DNA of 7,023 nt, taken from the NCBI GenBank assembly GCA_003563255.1, contig PWSL01000405.1, positions 1 through 7,023 of the forward strand, written 5' to 3'. This DNA is from Desulfonatronospira sp. (GTDB lineage Bacteria; Desulfobacterota; Desulfovibrionia; Desulfovibrionales; Desulfonatronovibrionaceae). A program made the position numbers and the translations under genes. Shown in pieces: positions 1-6,902 of the stretch (positions within the stretch are counted from its first letter, which is position 1; each line of letters begins with the position of its first letter). Below the pieces are notes generated by a model, which saw nothing but the letters and a program-made list of their open reading frames with translations, was not told where the DNA came from and ran no database searches.

Positions 1-2
1 AG

Positions 3-68
3 CTGTGGAACAGGGGCAAACAGTCCGAGTACCAGGACAGGGAGGTTTACCAGGTAGAGGCGGGTTAG
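3..68 (+). CDS. possible C-terminal tail of an upstream gene (partial)
   Basis: An open frame enters from the left edge and stops with TAG at 66-68, giving 21 residues that end in DREVYQVEAG. Most of its codons end in G or C, as in the arg genes and the aldolase, which favours it over the frame stopping at 106 with poorer third positions. The fragment is too short to assign a family. It would leave about 68 bp before the aldolase start, so the two genes could be co-transcribed. It may also be chance. Confidence 0.3.
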   Translation: MWNRGKQSEYQDREVYQVEAG

Positions 69-136
69 TCTTGGCTGTTAAAGCCGGGTGGCTGCAAAAA
101 TTTTAAACTGTTACATATTCCTCAGGAGGAACTGTT

Positions 137-1213
137 ATGGCCCATAATCATAATGAATTAAACGAGATGCTGGGAGACGAAGCGGAATTTCTGCTGAACC
201 ATCAATGCCGGACCATTGCCCGGGATCAGCTCTGCCTGCCCGGGGTGGACTTTGTGGATAAAGTGTATGCCCTCTCAGACAGGAACAACCGGGTGCTGGT
301 GAACCTGGAGCGCCTTTTCAGCCATGGACGCCTGGGTGGCACCGGCTATATGTCCATATTGCCCGTGGATCAGGGAGTGGAACATTCCGGCGGGGCATCC
401 TTCGCCAAAAACCCCGTATATTTTGATCCGGAAAATATTGTAAAGCTGGCCATGGAAGGTGGATGCAACGCCGTGGTCTCCACCTTCGGGGTGCTGGGGG
501 CGGTGGCGCGCAAATATGCCCACAAAATACCCTTTGTGGTCAAGATCAACCACAACGAGCTGCTCACCTATCCCAATACCTTTGACCAGATCATGTTCGG
601 AACCATTGACCAGGCCAGCGACATGGGGGCCGCCGCGGTGGGGGCGACCATATATTTCGGGGCGGACAATTCGGACCGCCAGATCGTGGAAGTAGCCCGG
701 GCTTTTGCCTATGCCCATGAGCTGGGTATGGCCACGATTCTGTGGTGCTATATGCGAAACAGTGCCTTCAAGACAGGAGGCGTGGACTATCACGTGGCAG
801 CGGATCTCACCGGGCAGGCCAATCACCTGGGAGTCACCCTGCAGGCGGACATAATCAAGCAGAAGCTGCCTGAGGTGAATGGCGGCTACAAGGCCCTGAA
901 TACCGGGGATTCTTCTTACGGCAAGCTGGATGAACGTATTTACAGCGACCTGACCACGGATCACCCCATAGACCTGACCCGTTACCAGGTGGCCAACTGC
1001 TACATGGGCCGGGCCGGGCTTATCAATTCCGGAGGGGCCTCCGGCAAAAACGACTACGGTGAAGCTGTTCGCACGGCGGTTATAAACAAGCGGGCCGGAG
1101 GAATGGGGCTCATCAGCGGTCGAAAAGCCTTTCAGAGGCCCATGGATGAAGGGGCACAACTCTTAAATCTCATCCAGGACGTCTACCTGGACCATGAGAT
1201 CACTGTAGCCTGA
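137..1213 (+). CDS. fbaB: class I fructose-bisphosphate aldolase, FbaB/DhnA type
   Basis: A 358-residue cytosolic enzyme expected to interconvert fructose 1,6-bisphosphate with dihydroxyacetone phosphate and glyceraldehyde 3-phosphate by Schiff-base chemistry, in glycolysis or gluconeogenesis. E. coli FbaB is about 350 residues, so this is full length. Visible landmarks are PVDQGVEHS (residues 76-84, the early barrel loop with the conserved Asp), KINHNELL (136-143), ADIIKQK (237-243, where K241 is the likely Schiff-base lysine by position, an inference), and [10 protein letters not shown] (297-306), which resembles the phosphate-binding glycine loop. The start is well supported: AGGAGGA at 124-130 sits six bases before the ATG. 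A family A repeat element begins 29 bp after the stop, and no clear intrinsic terminator separates them. The next gene is on the opposite strand, so the gene is monocistronic or ends an upstream operon. Family assignment is secure; in vivo direction is not known. Confidence 0.93.
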   Translation: MAHNHNELNEMLGDEAEFLLNHQCRTIARDQLCLPGVDFVDKVYALSDRNNRVLVNLERLFSHGRLGGTGYMSILPVDQGVEHSGGASFAKNPVYFDPENIVKLAMEGGCNAVVSTFGVLGAVARKYAHKIPFVVKINHNELLTYPNTFDQIMFGTIDQASDMGAAAVGATIYFGADNSDRQIVEVARAFAYAHELGMATILWCYMRNSAFKTGGVDYHVAADLTGQANHLGVTLQADIIKQKLPEVNGGYKALNTGDSSYGKLDERIYSDLTTDHPIDLTRYQVANCYMGRAGLINSGGASGKNDYGEAVRTAVINKRAGGMGLISGRKAFQRPMDEGAQLLNLIQDVYLDHEITVA

Positions 1214-1242
1214 GGTGCCCTGAAGGCGCAAAAAGGGGGCGA

Positions 1243-1400
1243 GTATCTGTTTAGCGCTTTTAAGGAAAGCAGGGGACAGGCACTCCGGGACCCACTTGAG
1301 CATCATTTTGTGCTTAAAATATCTCATTTTGGGACAATCACGCCTCAGGCGTGACGGAAGGGCCAGTCCCCATGCCACATGCAAAGCGCTAAACAGATAC
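1243..1400. mobile_element. family A miniature inverted-repeat element (intact copy)
   Basis: An 18-bp perfect terminal inverted repeat, GTATCTGTTTAGCGCTTT at 1243-1260 and its exact complement at 1383-1400, bounds a 158-bp segment with no credible ORF. Inside it are GGGGACAGGCAC (1272-1283), a 7-bp stem with a TCA loop (1338-1354, TCACGCC/GGCGTGA) and GGCCAGTCCCC (1361-1371), so the core is itself an imperfect palindrome. A TA dinucleotide lies within each arm end (1244-1245 and 1398-1399), so a TA target duplication is possible but not proven. It lies between the convergent aldolase and methyltransferase genes, where a folded transcript could act on either 3' end. A diverged second copy lies at 4932-5244. 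Confidence 0.75.
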
Positions 1401-1501
1401 GGGGGTGAAAATTTTTTGCCCCTGAGGGATAATGTTGACAGGCCTGTATCAACAGGTGCCGCCCTTGCAGCCGGGTGTGCCTGGTTTGAAACTTCCAGTC
1501 T

Positions 1502-2131
1502 CTAATTGCCTACTCTCTGTTCGGGCTGAGTGACGATCATGCGGCATTCGCCCTTGAATACGTTTTTCTTGATGAGCATATCCTTGCATGGTGAAAGTTT
1601 TTCTTCATCAAGCAGGGCGTAGAAATCATTTTCATAGGTTACTTTTCCAAAATCCACGGTGGTGAGAAACTTGAGCCGGGGTTTGATGAACTCCATGAAC
1701 TTGGACCTGTTTTTAAACATGGTCTGAAAAAAAATCACCTCCCCATCAGGCTTGACCCATTTTTTGGCCCTTTCCAGGACCGCTTTCTGGTCGTCCATGA
1801 GCATGAAACTCATCCCAAAGAAAACATAGTCAAAAAACCCCTCGTGGATTGGGCTGTAGGAGGTGACTGACTGGTGCAGCACTTCGACCTGATTCTGGAG
1901 ACTGTAGGCCTGGATTAGTTTTCTGCAGTGTTCCAGGTAATGTTTGTTGATATCGAGTCCGGTTATGCGCAGGTTTTTCTTTTTAATCAGCTGATGGTTC
2001 TTCTTGAGCATGACCCCGTTGCCGATGCCTACGTCCAGAATGACTGAATTGTCAGGGTAGTAATCTATGCTGTTTTTATAACAAAGTCTGGTGACATCAC
2101 TGATAATAAGGTTATAGAGGTTGTTTACCAT
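1502..2131 (-). CDS. class I SAM-dependent methyltransferase, substrate unknown
   Basis: A 209-residue protein with a Rossmann methyltransferase core and little else. Motif I is ILDVGIGNG (residues 31-39). The acidic end of strand 2, likely binding the SAM ribose, is GLDIN (58-62, D60). FFDYVFFGMSF (99-109) matches the motif II strand, and VKPDGEVIFF (126-135) matches motif III. No signal peptide or membrane segment is visible. The start is supported by GGAG (minus strand, 2138-2141) seven bases before the ATG. The protein is rich in Lys, Asn, Ile and Phe, with more A/T-rich codons than the arg genes, which may hint at separate ancestry. It stands alone between repeat-rich spacers, so context gives no substrate. 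A weak promoter-like pair lies upstream on the minus strand (TTGCAA at 2227-2232 and TAACCT at 2204-2209, 17-bp spacer), too weak to list separately. The fold is confident; the function is open. Confidence 0.85.
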   Translation of the reverse strand: MVNNLYNLIISDVTRLCYKNSIDYYPDNSVILDVGIGNGVMLKKNHQLIKKKNLRITGLDINKHYLEHCRKLIQAYSLQNQVEVLHQSVTSYSPIHEGFFDYVFFGMSFMLMDDQKAVLERAKKWVKPDGEVIFFQTMFKNRSKFMEFIKPRLKFLTTVDFGKVTYENDFYALLDEEKLSPCKDMLIKKNVFKGECRMIVTQPEQRVGN

Positions 2132-2366
2132 GCTGTGCTCCGTTGGTTTGGAAAAAATTCTCTAGTGGTGCCCGTTTGGGGGGCTTTGCTTTTGAAAGTA
2201 ATCAGGTTAACAAATTTTTATTTTTTTTGCAAACAGGCCGGGCCTTGATTTCTAAGTTTATGTCTTTCCGGGGTGTTATACAAGGCATTCAATCTTTACA
2301 TCCAGAGCCTGATAAGGCAATATAACTCTTTTAACCCGTTACTTCCTGCTTATCGCCGATACTCAA

Positions 2367-2418
2367 TAAAACTACAACGACGCTTGATTTGAGCTGTAAG
2401 GGGACCGGCTCCCCGCAC
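2367..2418 (+). repeat. degenerate left end of a family B element
   Basis: TAAAACTACAACGA at 2367-2380 matches the family B terminus TAACACTACAGCGA at 12 of 14 positions. It is followed 33 bases after its first base by GGGGACCGGCTC, the same spacing and core as the intact copy at 4950 (32 bases). The matching right end is not clear. A GCCTGTCCCCGCTGGCTG stretch at 2652-2669 resembles the right internal arm of the intact copy, which would make this an expanded or interrupted element reaching about 2690. Confidence 0.5.
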
Positions 2419-2463
2419 TTTTTTTTCAGCACAATCAAGATCAATTGTAAGCATTCAGGGGGT

Positions 2464-2576
2464 GCCGGAAACCGGCCCGGGGACAGTCCCCGCGACACCT
2501 TTCCTGCACAAGTTAAACATGACAAACGCTTAATTGTGTGAACCTGCACAGATATTACTTAGCGGGGACAGTCCCC
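2464..2576. repeat. paired GGGGACAGTCCCC palindromes with adjacent hairpin
   Basis: The 13-base palindrome GGGGACAGTCCCC occurs identically at 2479-2491 and 2564-2576, 72 bp apart. Each has 6-bp arms around one central base. Just before the first copy is a 5-bp GCCGG/CCGGC hairpin with an AAA loop (2464-2476). Between the copies the octamer CCTGCACA appears twice (2503-2510 and 2543-2550). This resembles REP-type repeat DNA, but no REP-associated transposase is present in the window. Confidence 0.6.
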
Positions 2577-2762
2577 AGGCCTGATGCCAGTAACTACCAC
2601 TGAGGACCCCCTGAATGCTTACGATCAATTTAATCAAATAAGTGCAGGGGGGCCTGTCCCCGCTGGCTGCACTGGAAGTGGTTTATGGCAGGCAAGGATG
2701 CAGGATTTTTGTAACGTGTTGCACAAGCCCCTTATGATTTTCCAACCAGGAAGGCACCAAGA

Positions 2763-3662
2763 ATGAAAAAGGATTTTTTGAGCATCCGGGATCTTATCCG
2801 GGAAGAGGCGCATGAGCTTATAAAAAGGTCCGCCTGGATGAAGGAGAACGACTTTCGTTCCAACATACTTGAAGGCAAGACCGTGATCTTGATATTTGAA
2901 AAGGCTTCCACCCGGACCAAGGTGTCCTTTGAGGTGAGCATCCACCACCTGGGTGGACACCACGTATTCATGACCCCGGCGGAGTCACAGCTTGGCCGGA
3001 GCGAACCCCTGAGGGACACGGCCAGGGTGCTTTCCAGGTATGCCCAGGGCATGGTGGTGCGCACATTCGGCCAGGAGAAGCTGATTGAACTGGCCAGGCA
3101 CGGCAGTGTACCGGTCATCAACGCTTTGTCCGACGAGTTTCATCCCTGTCAGGTCATGAGCGACCTGTTGACCATTTACGAGCGGAGCCCTGATTTTGAA
3201 GCCCTGAATATCGCCTGGGTGGGAGACGGCAACAATATGTCCCATTCCTGGATAAATGCCGCGATTCATTTTCCTTTCAAGCTTACACTGGCGGTTCCCC
3301 CGGGATTTGAACCCCGTGAGGATATTTTTCAGGAGGCACAGAGGTTGGGGGGGAATGTTCACCTGACACACGACCCCCTGGAGGCGGCCAGGGATGCGCA
3401 TTACATCAACACCGACGTATGGGCATCCATGGGCCAGGAAGAAGAACAAAAGGCCCGGGCCGATGCATTTGTGGGTTTTCGGGTAGATGACAGAATCCTG
3501 GAAGCGGCCCATCCCGAGGTCAGGGTGCTGCACTGTCTGCCTGCCCACAGAGGAGAGGAGATTACGGATGCGGTGATAGAAGGAGAGCGCTCCATTGTCT
3601 GGGACCAGGCGGAAAACAGGCTGCATATGCAGAAGGCGATTCTGGAGTGGATATATGGTTAG
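2763..3662 (+). CDS. argF: ornithine carbamoyltransferase
   Basis: A 299-residue cytosolic enzyme, normal length for the anabolic family. It should transfer the carbamoyl group of carbamoyl phosphate to ornithine to make citrulline. The N-terminal domain has the carbamoyl-phosphate loop STRTK (residues 49-53) and HPCQ (127-130). The C-terminal domain has DVWASMG (218-224), the SMG ornithine loop, and HCLPAHRGEE (257-266) with the conserved Cys. The SMG and HCLP motifs argue against aspartate or N-acetylornithine carbamoyltransferase. The loop ends in Lys where the E. coli and Bacillus enzymes have Arg, a conservative change. Upstream, AGGAAGG about 11 bases before the ATG is a modest ribosome site. 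This is the first gene of the argF-argG-argH run, 72 bp before argG. Its TAG lies within the first unit of a short tandem repeat. Confidence 0.96.
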   Translation: MKKDFLSIRDLIREEAHELIKRSAWMKENDFRSNILEGKTVILIFEKASTRTKVSFEVSIHHLGGHHVFMTPAESQLGRSEPLRDTARVLSRYAQGMVVRTFGQEKLIELARHGSVPVINALSDEFHPCQVMSDLLTIYERSPDFEALNIAWVGDGNNMSHSWINAAIHFPFKLTLAVPPGFEPREDIFQEAQRLGGNVHLTHDPLEAARDAHYINTDVWASMGQEEEQKARADAFVGFRVDDRILEAAHPEVRVLHCLPAHRGEEITDAVIEGERSIVWDQAENRLHMQKAILEWIYG

Positions 3663-3696
3663 GGATTTAGGGATTGAAGGATTCGGGATTGGGGAT
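3659..3696 (+). repeat. five-unit 7-8 bp tandem repeat (GGGAT-type) at the argF stop
   Basis: Successive units are TTAGGGAT, TTAGGGAT, TGAAGGAT, TCGGGAT and TGGGGAT. The argF stop TAG (3660-3662) falls in the first unit. The array fills about half of the 72-bp argF-argG spacer and ends 38 bases before the argG ATG. Copy number could vary between strains by slippage. There is no dyad symmetry, so it does not look like a terminator, and read-through into argG is plausible. Confidence 0.7.
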
Positions 3697-3734
3697 AAAT
3701 TACACTCTTAAAATACAAAGCAACGGGGAATTTC

Positions 3735-4952
3735 ATGAGCGGGATTGACAGGGTAGTCCTGGCCTATTCCGGGGGGCTGGACACCTCGGTAATTCTAAAG
3801 TGGATCCAGAAGACATACGACTGTGAAGTCATTGCTTTTACCGCCGACCTGGGTCAGGAGGAAGAACTGGATGGCCTGGAAGAAAAGGCCTTGTCCACGG
3901 GAGCCTCCAAGGCTTTTATCGAGGACCTGCAGCAGGAGTTTGTCACAGATTTTATCCGGCCCATGTTCCGGGCGGCTGCTGTTTACGAAGGCAGATACTT
4001 GCTTGGGACCTCCATTGCAAGGCCCCTTATCGCCAAGCGAATGGCGGAAATAGCCTTGCAGGAGGGGGCCCAGGCAGTGGCGCACGGAGCCACAGGCAAG
4101 GGCAATGATCAGGTACGCTTCGAGCTCACCACCATGGCCCTGGCACCGTCTCTGCGCATCATCGCCCCCTGGAGGGAATGGGACCTGCATTCCAGGACCG
4201 AACTTCTGGAATTCGCCAGGCAAAACCAGATTGCTGTACCTGTAACCCAGGAGAAAATGTACAGCTGCGATCGTAATCTACTGCACCTGTCCTTTGAGGG
4301 AGCGGAACTGGAAGACCCCTGGCTGGAACCCGAAAGGGGAAGCTATCACCTGGCTGTGCCTCCAGAACAGGCACCGGATGAACCCGAGGTTATTACCCTG
4401 GGGTTTGAAAAAGGTGATCCGGTGAGCATCAATGGCGAAGAAATGGACTCGGTGCTTCTTTTCAAGAGGCTGAATACTCTGGGCGGCAGGCATGGCATCG
4501 GGCGTCTGGATATGGTGGAGAACCGTTTTATCGGCATGAAATCCAGAGGCGTCTATGAAACGCCCGGGGGAACGATCATTTATGCCGCCCACCGGGACCT
4601 GGAGGGCCTGTGCCTGGACAGGGAAAGTCTGCATATCCGCAATGAAATGGTTCCGGGCTATGCCCGCCTGGTTTACAACGGTTTCTGGTTTTCTCCGGAG
4701 CGGGAGGCCATGCAGGCCATGATGGACAAAATCCAGGAATATGTCACCGGCGAAGTACGCCTTAAGCTCTACAAGGGGGGAGTTTACCCTCTGGGCCGGC
4801 GTTCGGGCATCTCCCTCTACAACCCGGAACTGGCCACCTTTGAGGCGGACCAGGTATTTGATCAGCATGATTCAGCCGGCTTTATAAGGCTGCAGGGTCT
4901 CAGGCTCATGTCCGTAAATAAAGTCAGGAATGTATCTTTTCAGCGTTTTTAA
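3735..4952 (+). CDS. argG: argininosuccinate synthase
   Basis: A 405-residue cytosolic enzyme expected to condense citrulline and aspartate with ATP, giving argininosuccinate, AMP and pyrophosphate. The N-terminal ATP pyrophosphatase domain carries the P-loop SGGLDTS (residues 12-18), followed by [16 protein letters not shown] (85-100) and [15 protein letters not shown] (116-130), which line the nucleotide and citrulline/aspartate sites. [19 protein letters not shown] continues the synthase domain, and the C-terminal oligomerisation region is present. The length matches the bacterial type I family of about 400 residues. GGGGA nine bases before the ATG is a modest ribosome site. The last seven codons (NVSFQRF) coincide with the left arm of a family A element, and the TAA stop coincides with the family B insertion point. 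The catalytic part is intact; the tail sequence is probably not ancestral (inference). Confidence 0.96.
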   Translation: MSGIDRVVLAYSGGLDTSVILKWIQKTYDCEVIAFTADLGQEEELDGLEEKALSTGASKAFIEDLQQEFVTDFIRPMFRAAAVYEGRYLLGTSIARPLIAKRMAEIALQEGAQAVAHGATGKGNDQVRFELTTMALAPSLRIIAPWREWDLHSRTELLEFARQNQIAVPVTQEKMYSCDRNLLHLSFEGAELEDPWLEPERGSYHLAVPPEQAPDEPEVITLGFEKGDPVSINGEEMDSVLLFKRLNTLGGRHGIGRLDMVENRFIGMKSRGVYETPGGTIIYAAHRDLEGLCLDRESLHIRNEMVPGYARLVYNGFWFSPEREAMQAMMDKIQEYVTGEVRLKLYKGGVYPLGRRSGISLYNPELATFEADQVFDQHDSAGFIRLQGLRLMSVNKVRNVSFQRF

Positions 4953-5244
4953 CACTACAGCGACATTAATTTAATCTGGAAGGGGACTGGCTCTTTTGCC
5001 GCCGAGAGCCCAGCCATTTTTCGGTTTGAGTTCGACAATAGTGCCAGTCCCCGGTGGCTGAGGCAATATTTAATACAAAGTGTCGCTGTAGTGTTAATAA
5101 AAACAGGGAACAGGCTATCCCCGCACATTTTTTATGACAAAATGGCTTCAGAATATTTGATAAAAAGTTTGGGAAGAGCCAGTCTCCCTCCGGTCTGGAA
5201 ACGGGGCAGGGAGCTATACGACATGCAAAGCGCTGAACAGATCT
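4932..5244. mobile_element. family A element, diverged copy split by a family B insertion
   Basis: The left arm at 4932-4949 matches the intact family A arm at 15 of 18 bases. The right arm at 5227-5244 also matches at 15 of 18, and ACATGCAAAGCGCT is identical in both copies. Removing the family B element and one copy of its target duplication rejoins the halves. The 21 bases across the junction then align without gaps to the intact copy at 17 positions, and the next 12 at 9. The repaired element would be about 168 bp against 158 bp. The extra length seems to lie near 5185-5215. The left arm overlaps the end of argG. The right half makes up much of the sequence upstream of argH. Confidence 0.7.
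4949..5097. mobile_element. family B miniature inverted-repeat element (intact copy)
   Basis: TTAACACTACAGCGACA at 4949-4965 is the exact reverse complement of 5081-5097, a 17-bp perfect inverted repeat bounding 149 bp with no gene. Inside, GGGGACTGGCTCTTTTGCC (4982-5000) and GTGCCAGTCCCC (5041-5052) form a second, inner imperfect palindrome. Other copies share only TAACACTACAGCGA at the outer edge, so the duplicated target is probably TA and the true terminus starts at or just after it. TA targets are typical of the IS630/Tc1-mariner group, a suggestion only, since no transposase is present. The left end supplies the argG stop codon. Confidence 0.8.
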
Positions 5245-5300
5245 CTGGAAGTAACAACAACCCTTAGCTGCGCAATCCAACGTGCTATAACAGTACCTAA

Positions 5301-6710
5301 ATGAAAGACAAAGACCCGCAAAAAATCTGGGGGGGGAGGTTTGCAGCCCGGACATCATCGCTAGTGGAAGAATTCACCCAGTCCCTGGATTACGATCGCT
5401 TCCTGGCCCTGCATGACCTGGAGGGTTCCAGGGCTCACGCCCTCATGCTGGCGGATACCGGGATAATCTCCCCAGAAGAACTGCAGCGGATTCTTTCTGG
5501 TCTGGACCAGATTCAGGGCGAACTGGAGCAAAATGAGTTCAACTGGGATCCCGGCCTGGAAGATGTCCACATGAATATTGAAAAACGTCTAACAGATCTC
5601 ATTGGAGAGCCCGGACAGAAGCTGCACACAGGTCGCAGCCGCAACGACCAGGTTGCCCTGGATTTCAGGCTTTATGTGGCAGGTGCCCTGGAGCGTTGGC
5701 AGTCTGAGCTGAAAGAGCTTATCAGTATTCTTTTGAATCAGGCAGAAGCCCACCGCAAAACCCTGCTTCCCGGGTATACCCATCTGCAGCCGGCTCAGCC
5801 TGTATGTCTGGCCCAGCACTTGCTAGCTTACGTCCAGATGTTCAAAAGAGATTATGAGCGCATTGAGCAGGCCATGCCCCGCACAAGGGTTTCCCCCCTT
5901 GGGGCGGCAGCCCTGGCAGGAACCACCTACTGTCTGCAGCCGGAGCAGACTGCCGGCCATCTGGGTTTTGAAGAAGTATTCAAGAACAGCATGGATGCTG
6001 TCAGCGACCGGGACTTTGTGCTGGAGGGGCTTTTTGTTGCATCCATGATAATGATGCATTTAAGTCGGCTCGGAGAGGAAATTATCCTCTGGTCAAACCC
6101 GGGGTTCGGCTTTATAATACTTCCGGATGCCTACTCCACCGGTTCTTCCATAATGCCTCAAAAGAAGAACCCTGATGTAGCCGAGCTTGTCCGGGGAAAA
6201 GCCGGCGGCGTTTACGGTCGCCTCATGGCCCTTTTGACCACCATGAAAGCCCTTCCTCTCACTTACAATCGGGACATGCAGGAGGACAAAGAGCCTTTTA
6301 TCGAAGCCTGCAAGAGTGTTAGTTCCTGTTTGCGGGTAATGACAGGCATGATGGGCGAAATGGAGTTCAACAAGGATAAAATGATGCAGGCCCTGAAAAA
6401 AGGCTTTTTAAATGCCACTGAATTGGCGGATTACCTGGTTTTCAAAGGTACGCCCTTCAGGCAGGCACATCACCTGACCGGCCGACTGGTTGCTTATGCC
6501 GAGGAAAAGGGTCTGGGTCTGGAAGAGTTGGACCTGACGGTGTTCCAGGATTTTTCCAGACTTATTGATCGAGATGTATACGGTGTGCTTGACTATCAGC
6601 AGGCGGTAAATCGCAGGTCAACACCGGGGGGTACCGGGCCGGACTCAGTGCTCGGGCAGATTAAGGATTTACGACTATGGCTGGATAAAAAAAATGGCGG
6701 AAGCGTATAG
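5301..6710 (+). CDS. argH: argininosuccinate lyase
   Basis: A 469-residue cytosolic enzyme of the fumarase/aspartase superfamily, slightly longer than the 457-residue E. coli protein. It should split argininosuccinate into arginine and fumarate. Visible are the typical N-terminal KIWGGRF (residues 8-14), HTGRSRNDQ (109-117), [10 protein letters not shown] (158-167, with H161 as the likely catalytic His) and the signature loop [12 protein letters not shown] (281-292) with the catalytic Ser. The start is fixed by the conserved WGGRF distance, although no Shine-Dalgarno sequence is visible before the ATG. The gene is 348 bp from argG, a gap filled mostly by nested repeat elements, so it may need its own promoter. 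The last five codons and the stop (NGGSV) are antisense to the 3' end of selC, so the C-terminus is fixed partly by tRNA sequence. Confidence 0.96.
   Translation: MKDKDPQKIWGGRFAARTSSLVEEFTQSLDYDRFLALHDLEGSRAHALMLADTGIISPEELQRILSGLDQIQGELEQNEFNWDPGLEDVHMNIEKRLTDLIGEPGQKLHTGRSRNDQVALDFRLYVAGALERWQSELKELISILLNQAEAHRKTLLPGYTHLQPAQPVCLAQHLLAYVQMFKRDYERIEQAMPRTRVSPLGAAALAGTTYCLQPEQTAGHLGFEEVFKNSMDAVSDRDFVLEGLFVASMIMMHLSRLGEEIILWSNPGFGFIILPDAYSTGSSIMPQKKNPDVAELVRGKAGGVYGRLMALLTTMKALPLTYNRDMQEDKEPFIEACKSVSSCLRVMTGMMGEMEFNKDKMMQALKKGFLNATELADYLVFKGTPFRQAHHLTGRLVAYAEEKGLGLEELDLTVFQDFSRLIDRDVYGVLDYQQAVNRRSTPGGTGPDSVLGQIKDLRLWLDKKNGGSV
6687..6694 (-). terminator. possible U-tract terminating selC
   Basis: Read on the minus strand, eight T residues directly follow the encoded CCA of tRNA-Sec. 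Together with the stable acceptor/T-arm fold this could act as a simple intrinsic terminator, though no dedicated terminator hairpin precedes it. On the plus strand the same bases lie in the Lys-Lys-Asn codons of argH. Confidence 0.4.
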
Positions 6711-6788
6711 GAGTCGAACCTACCGAACGGGATCAGCCGTTCCACTGGATTTGAAGTCCAGGCGCCACACCGGTGACGTAACGCTTCC
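6695..6788 (-). tRNA. selC: tRNA-Sec (anticodon UCA)
   Basis: A 94-nt gene including an encoded CCA, close to the 95 nt of E. coli selC. Read 5' to 3' on the minus strand it shows an 8-bp acceptor stem (GGAAGCGT/ACGCTTCC) with discriminator G then CCA, a 6-bp D stem (CGTCAC/GTGGCG) with a CGGT loop, and an anticodon stem CTGGA/TCCAG. The loop CTTCAAA carries anticodon TCA (6752-6754). There is a long variable arm (GAACGG/CCGTTC) and a 5-bp T stem with loop TTCGACT. The 8+5 acceptor/T arrangement, six-base D stem and large variable arm are diagnostic of bacterial selenocysteine tRNA. It is first charged with serine, converted by SelA and delivered by SelB to in-frame UGA codons. No selenoprotein or selAB gene is in the window. 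Its 3' end overlaps argH by 16 bases on the opposite strand. Confidence 0.97.
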
Positions 6789-6797
6789 GCAGGCAAA

Positions 6798-6826
6798 TCA
6801 ATAACAATCATTACTGAATTAGGCAA
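6798..6826 (-). promoter_or_regulatory. candidate sigma-70-like promoter of selC
   Basis: On the minus strand, TTGCCT (6821-6826) and TATTGA (6798-6803) are separated by 17 bases. The second box ends nine bases before the mature tRNA 5' end, so transcription would start very close to it. Both boxes are imperfect. Position and spacing are the main support. Confidence 0.35.
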
Positions 6827-6833
6827 GAGTAAA

Positions 6834-6902
6834 TAACACTGCAGCTAAACTTAATTTATTAACTCCGGGGACCGGCTCTTGTGCACTTTTTTGAATAATC
6901 GA
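6834..6902 (+). repeat. family B left half, apparently interrupted
   Basis: TAACACTGCAGCTA (6834-6847) matches the family B terminus at 12 of 14 bases. It is followed 33 bases after its first base by GGGGACCGGCTC (6867-6878), the standard spacing. The sequence then runs into another family B terminus at 6903, so its right half is missing or displaced beyond the window. It lies just upstream of the candidate selC promoter. Confidence 0.55.

Larger units (their letters stand above)
2142..2762. other. 621-bp gene-free, repeat-rich spacer upstream of argF
   Basis: No credible coding region is visible; the short open frames have no ribosome site or recognisable product. The left part (2142-2360) is A/T-rich and includes a nine-base T run ending at 2228. 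It should contain the methyltransferase promoter on the minus strand. The middle and right parts (2367 to about 2690) are remnants of GGGGAC/GTCCCC elements, listed separately. The argF promoter must lie here unless argF is read from further upstream, but I could not identify a convincing -35/-10 pair or an arginine operator. Confidence 0.6.

Noticed and set aside
275..1159. Long minus-strand open frame of 294 residues inside the aldolase gene
   Set aside because: It lies fully antisense to a well-supported gene, has no ribosome site or recognisable domain, and is explained by codon bias on the opposite strand.
1205..1240. Hairpin GTGCC/GGCGC after the fbaB stop as its terminator
   Set aside because: The stem is only five pairs with one G-U, and it is followed by A residues rather than T residues.
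1434..1453. Imperfect palindrome GTTGACAGGCCTGTATCAAC as a terminator between fbaB and the methyltransferase
   Set aside because: No T run follows it on either strand and the stem needs a bulge, so I cannot support it as an intrinsic terminator.
2132..2762. CRISPR array, because of several repeated GC-rich words
   Set aside because: The repeats are palindromic, irregularly spaced and too few, with no uniform spacers and no cas genes.
2584..2766. Plus-strand 60-residue open frame just before argF
   Set aside because: It runs through GGGG/CCCC repeat remnants, has no Shine-Dalgarno site and shows no family features; it is probably translated repeat DNA.
2634..3121. Minus-strand open frames overlapping the argF start region
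   Set aside because: They are antisense to conserved ArgF motifs and have no supporting start signals or domain.
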